The notes beneath the pieces are model-generated. The model made no database searches. It worked only from the letters and a program-made list of their open reading frames with translations, and was not told the origin of the DNA. This document shows positions 5,294 through 6,436 of a stretch of 6,436 bases of DNA, piece by piece. The position numbers were made by a program, and so were the translations under genes. How positions within the stretch are numbered: the first letter of the stretch is position 1; every line of letters starts with the position of its first letter. This DNA is from Candidatus Aminicenantota bacterium (GTDB taxonomy: Bacteria > Acidobacteriota > Aminicenantia > Aminicenantales > Aminicenantaceae), in NCBI GenBank assembly GCA_030670375.1, contig DAOVBT010000117.1, forward strand, positions 1-6,436, written 5' to 3'.

Positions 5294-6436
5294 TTACTGT
5301 TTCGCGGTATTCTCGACCTCACGAAAAACGCGCATCAGGTTTCCTCCCCAGATCTTTTGGATATCCTCATCGGAATAACCTCGGCGGACAAGCTCTTCGG
5401 TGATATTAGGCATATCGCTGACATCATCGCATCCGTCAACACCTCCCCCTCCGTCAAAATCTGTCCCGATCCCGACATAATCCGCGCCGATCAAATCCAC
5501 AACATAATCGATATGATCGACAATAGCCTTCACCGTGGCCCTTTCTTCCGGGAACCTCTCCCTGATTGCCATGTACATCTCACGCCATTTTTTTCGTGTT
5601 TCTTCGTCACTGATGTCTCTCCTTGAGTCGTATTTTTCTTCAAGTTGGGCCATGGCTGCATCTCTCTCGGGATTGGGTTCTGGTGTTTTCAAGAAGCTCG
5701 AGACAAAACAAATCTGGATCACACCTCCGTTTTCTGCCAAGGCCTTGAGCATCTCATCCGTGAGGTTCCGCGGATGGTCGCAGATGGCCCGGACACTGGA
5801 GTGGGAGGCGATGACGGGAGCTTTGGTTGTCTGAAGAATATCAAAAAAAGATTTATCCGAAACATGAGAGACATCCACCATGATGCCCAAGCGGTTGCAT
5901 TCGGAAACAACCTCCTTGCCAAACTCCGTCAAGCCGTTGTCCTCGGGATTTCGTCTTTCAAAGGATGAGTCGCAAATGTCATTGTCACCGCCGTGACAAA
6001 GGGTGATATACCGAACCCCTCTATCATGAAAATATTCGACCAGCGTAAGATCTTTTCCGATCGGGTAACCATTTTCCATGCCGATGAAAGCTGCCCTCTT
6101 CCCCAGCTTCTCCAGCCGGTAGGCATCATCTGGTGTCGTGGCGATTTCCACAAGGTCGGGATGGTCCTTTTCCATCTGATAAAGGGCCTCGAGCAAACGG
6201 TCTGCTCTCTCCTTGGCACGAGCGTACCCTTCAGGTGTTCGTTCTCCCTGCCCCACGTAAACAGCAAAAAATTCCGCATCCAATCCACCTTCTTTCATCC
6301 GAGGAAGGTCGATACATCCGCTGGATCTTTCTTCAGGATTATGCCACTCGCCGATAATCCATCCCTCTCGAAGTAAACGGGAAGGGGTATCGGCATGGGT
6401 GTCAACCGTCAACACCTTCTCATGAATATCCTTTGC
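5294..6436 (-). CDS. M19 family membrane/renal-type dipeptidase, 5' end cut by the window edge
   Basis: Zinc-dependent dipeptidase of family M19, which hydrolyses dipeptides, including ones with a C-terminal D-residue. The frame is open to the window edge (380 codons visible). A GTG at 6415 could start it, but the codons before it read AKDIHEK, and helix-then-VLTVDTHAD is the usual family N-terminus, so the true start (and any signal peptide) probably lies outside. Numbering from the first visible codon, the metal and active-site residues are present: H14 and D16 (THAD), E121 (GMENG), H148 (LCHGGDN), H191 (DVSHVSD), H212 (ASHSSVR) with the following CDHPRN, and D326 (GIGTDFDGG). The C-terminus ends with the family-typical IWGGNLMRVF helix. 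No key residue is missing, so it should be active. It is followed after a control region by a peptide-type binding protein on the same strand, which suggests peptide use. Family assignment is very firm; substrate and cell location are not known. Confidence 0.95.
   Translation of the reverse strand, partial: AKDIHEKVLTVDTHADTPSRLLREGWIIGEWHNPEERSSGCIDLPRMKEGGLDAEFFAVYVGQGERTPEGYARAKERADRLLEALYQMEKDHPDLVEIATTPDDAYRLEKLGKRAAFIGMENGYPIGKDLTLVEYFHDRGVRYITLCHGGDNDICDSSFERRNPEDNGLTEFGKEVVSECNRLGIMVDVSHVSDKSFFDILQTTKAPVIASHSSVRAICDHPRNLTDEMLKALAENGGVIQICFVSSFLKTPEPNPERDAAMAQLEEKYDSRRDISDEETRKKWREMYMAIRERFPEERATVKAIVDHIDYVVDLIGADYVGIGTDFDGGGGVDGCDDVSDMPNITEELVRRGYSDEDIQKIWGGNLMRVFREVENTAKQ

Overview
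The window looks like a chromosomal piece from a Gram-negative bacterium of moderate GC content. A stand-alone family 5 solute-binding protein, an NtrB-type kinase, an NtrC-type sigma-54 activator and a single-domain receiver in tandem recall deltaproteobacteria (Desulfobacterota). That placement is an impression from gene style, not a measured result. All recognisable genes lie on the minus strand, so the genomic reading order runs from high to low coordinates. I saw no tRNA, rRNA, CRISPR array, insertion sequence or prophage gene.

Layout in transcription order: (1) 6436-5294, an M19 (renal/membrane) dipeptidase, open at the right edge. (2) 5293-5158, an AT-rich control region with a perfect 17-bp palindrome and a strong sigma-54 (-24/-12) promoter match. 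(3) 5157-3532, a secreted family 5 (DppA/OppA-like) substrate-binding protein with no permease or ATPase gene beside it. (4) 3432-1978, a membrane histidine kinase with two transmembrane segments, a periplasmic sensor, HAMP, HisKA and HATPase domains. (5) 1981-647, an NtrC-family response regulator whose start overlaps the kinase stop by 4 bp (ATGA). (6) 646-484, a second control region with two copies of the same palindrome family, an inverted repeat and a second sigma-54 promoter match. (7) 483-97, a CheY-like single-domain receiver. (8) 26-1, a probable start of another gene running off the left edge.

The main point is a regulatory circuit that can be read from the DNA. The motif TGTAAA-N5-TTTACA has the 6-5-6 geometry of NtrC-type enhancer sites. 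It occurs upstream of both the binding-protein operon and the receiver gene, about 85-106 bp upstream of the -12 element of a TGGTAT...TGC sigma-54 promoter in each case. The encoded NtrC-like protein is the obvious candidate to bind these sites. The model is: a peptide or other ligand is sensed by the kinase, possibly through the binding protein; the kinase phosphorylates the NtrC-like regulator; the regulator activates its own operon (positive feedback) and the receiver gene. The receiver could then drain phosphate from the kinase (negative feedback). Motif, promoter and gene-order facts are seen in the sequence. The wiring and the ligand are inference.
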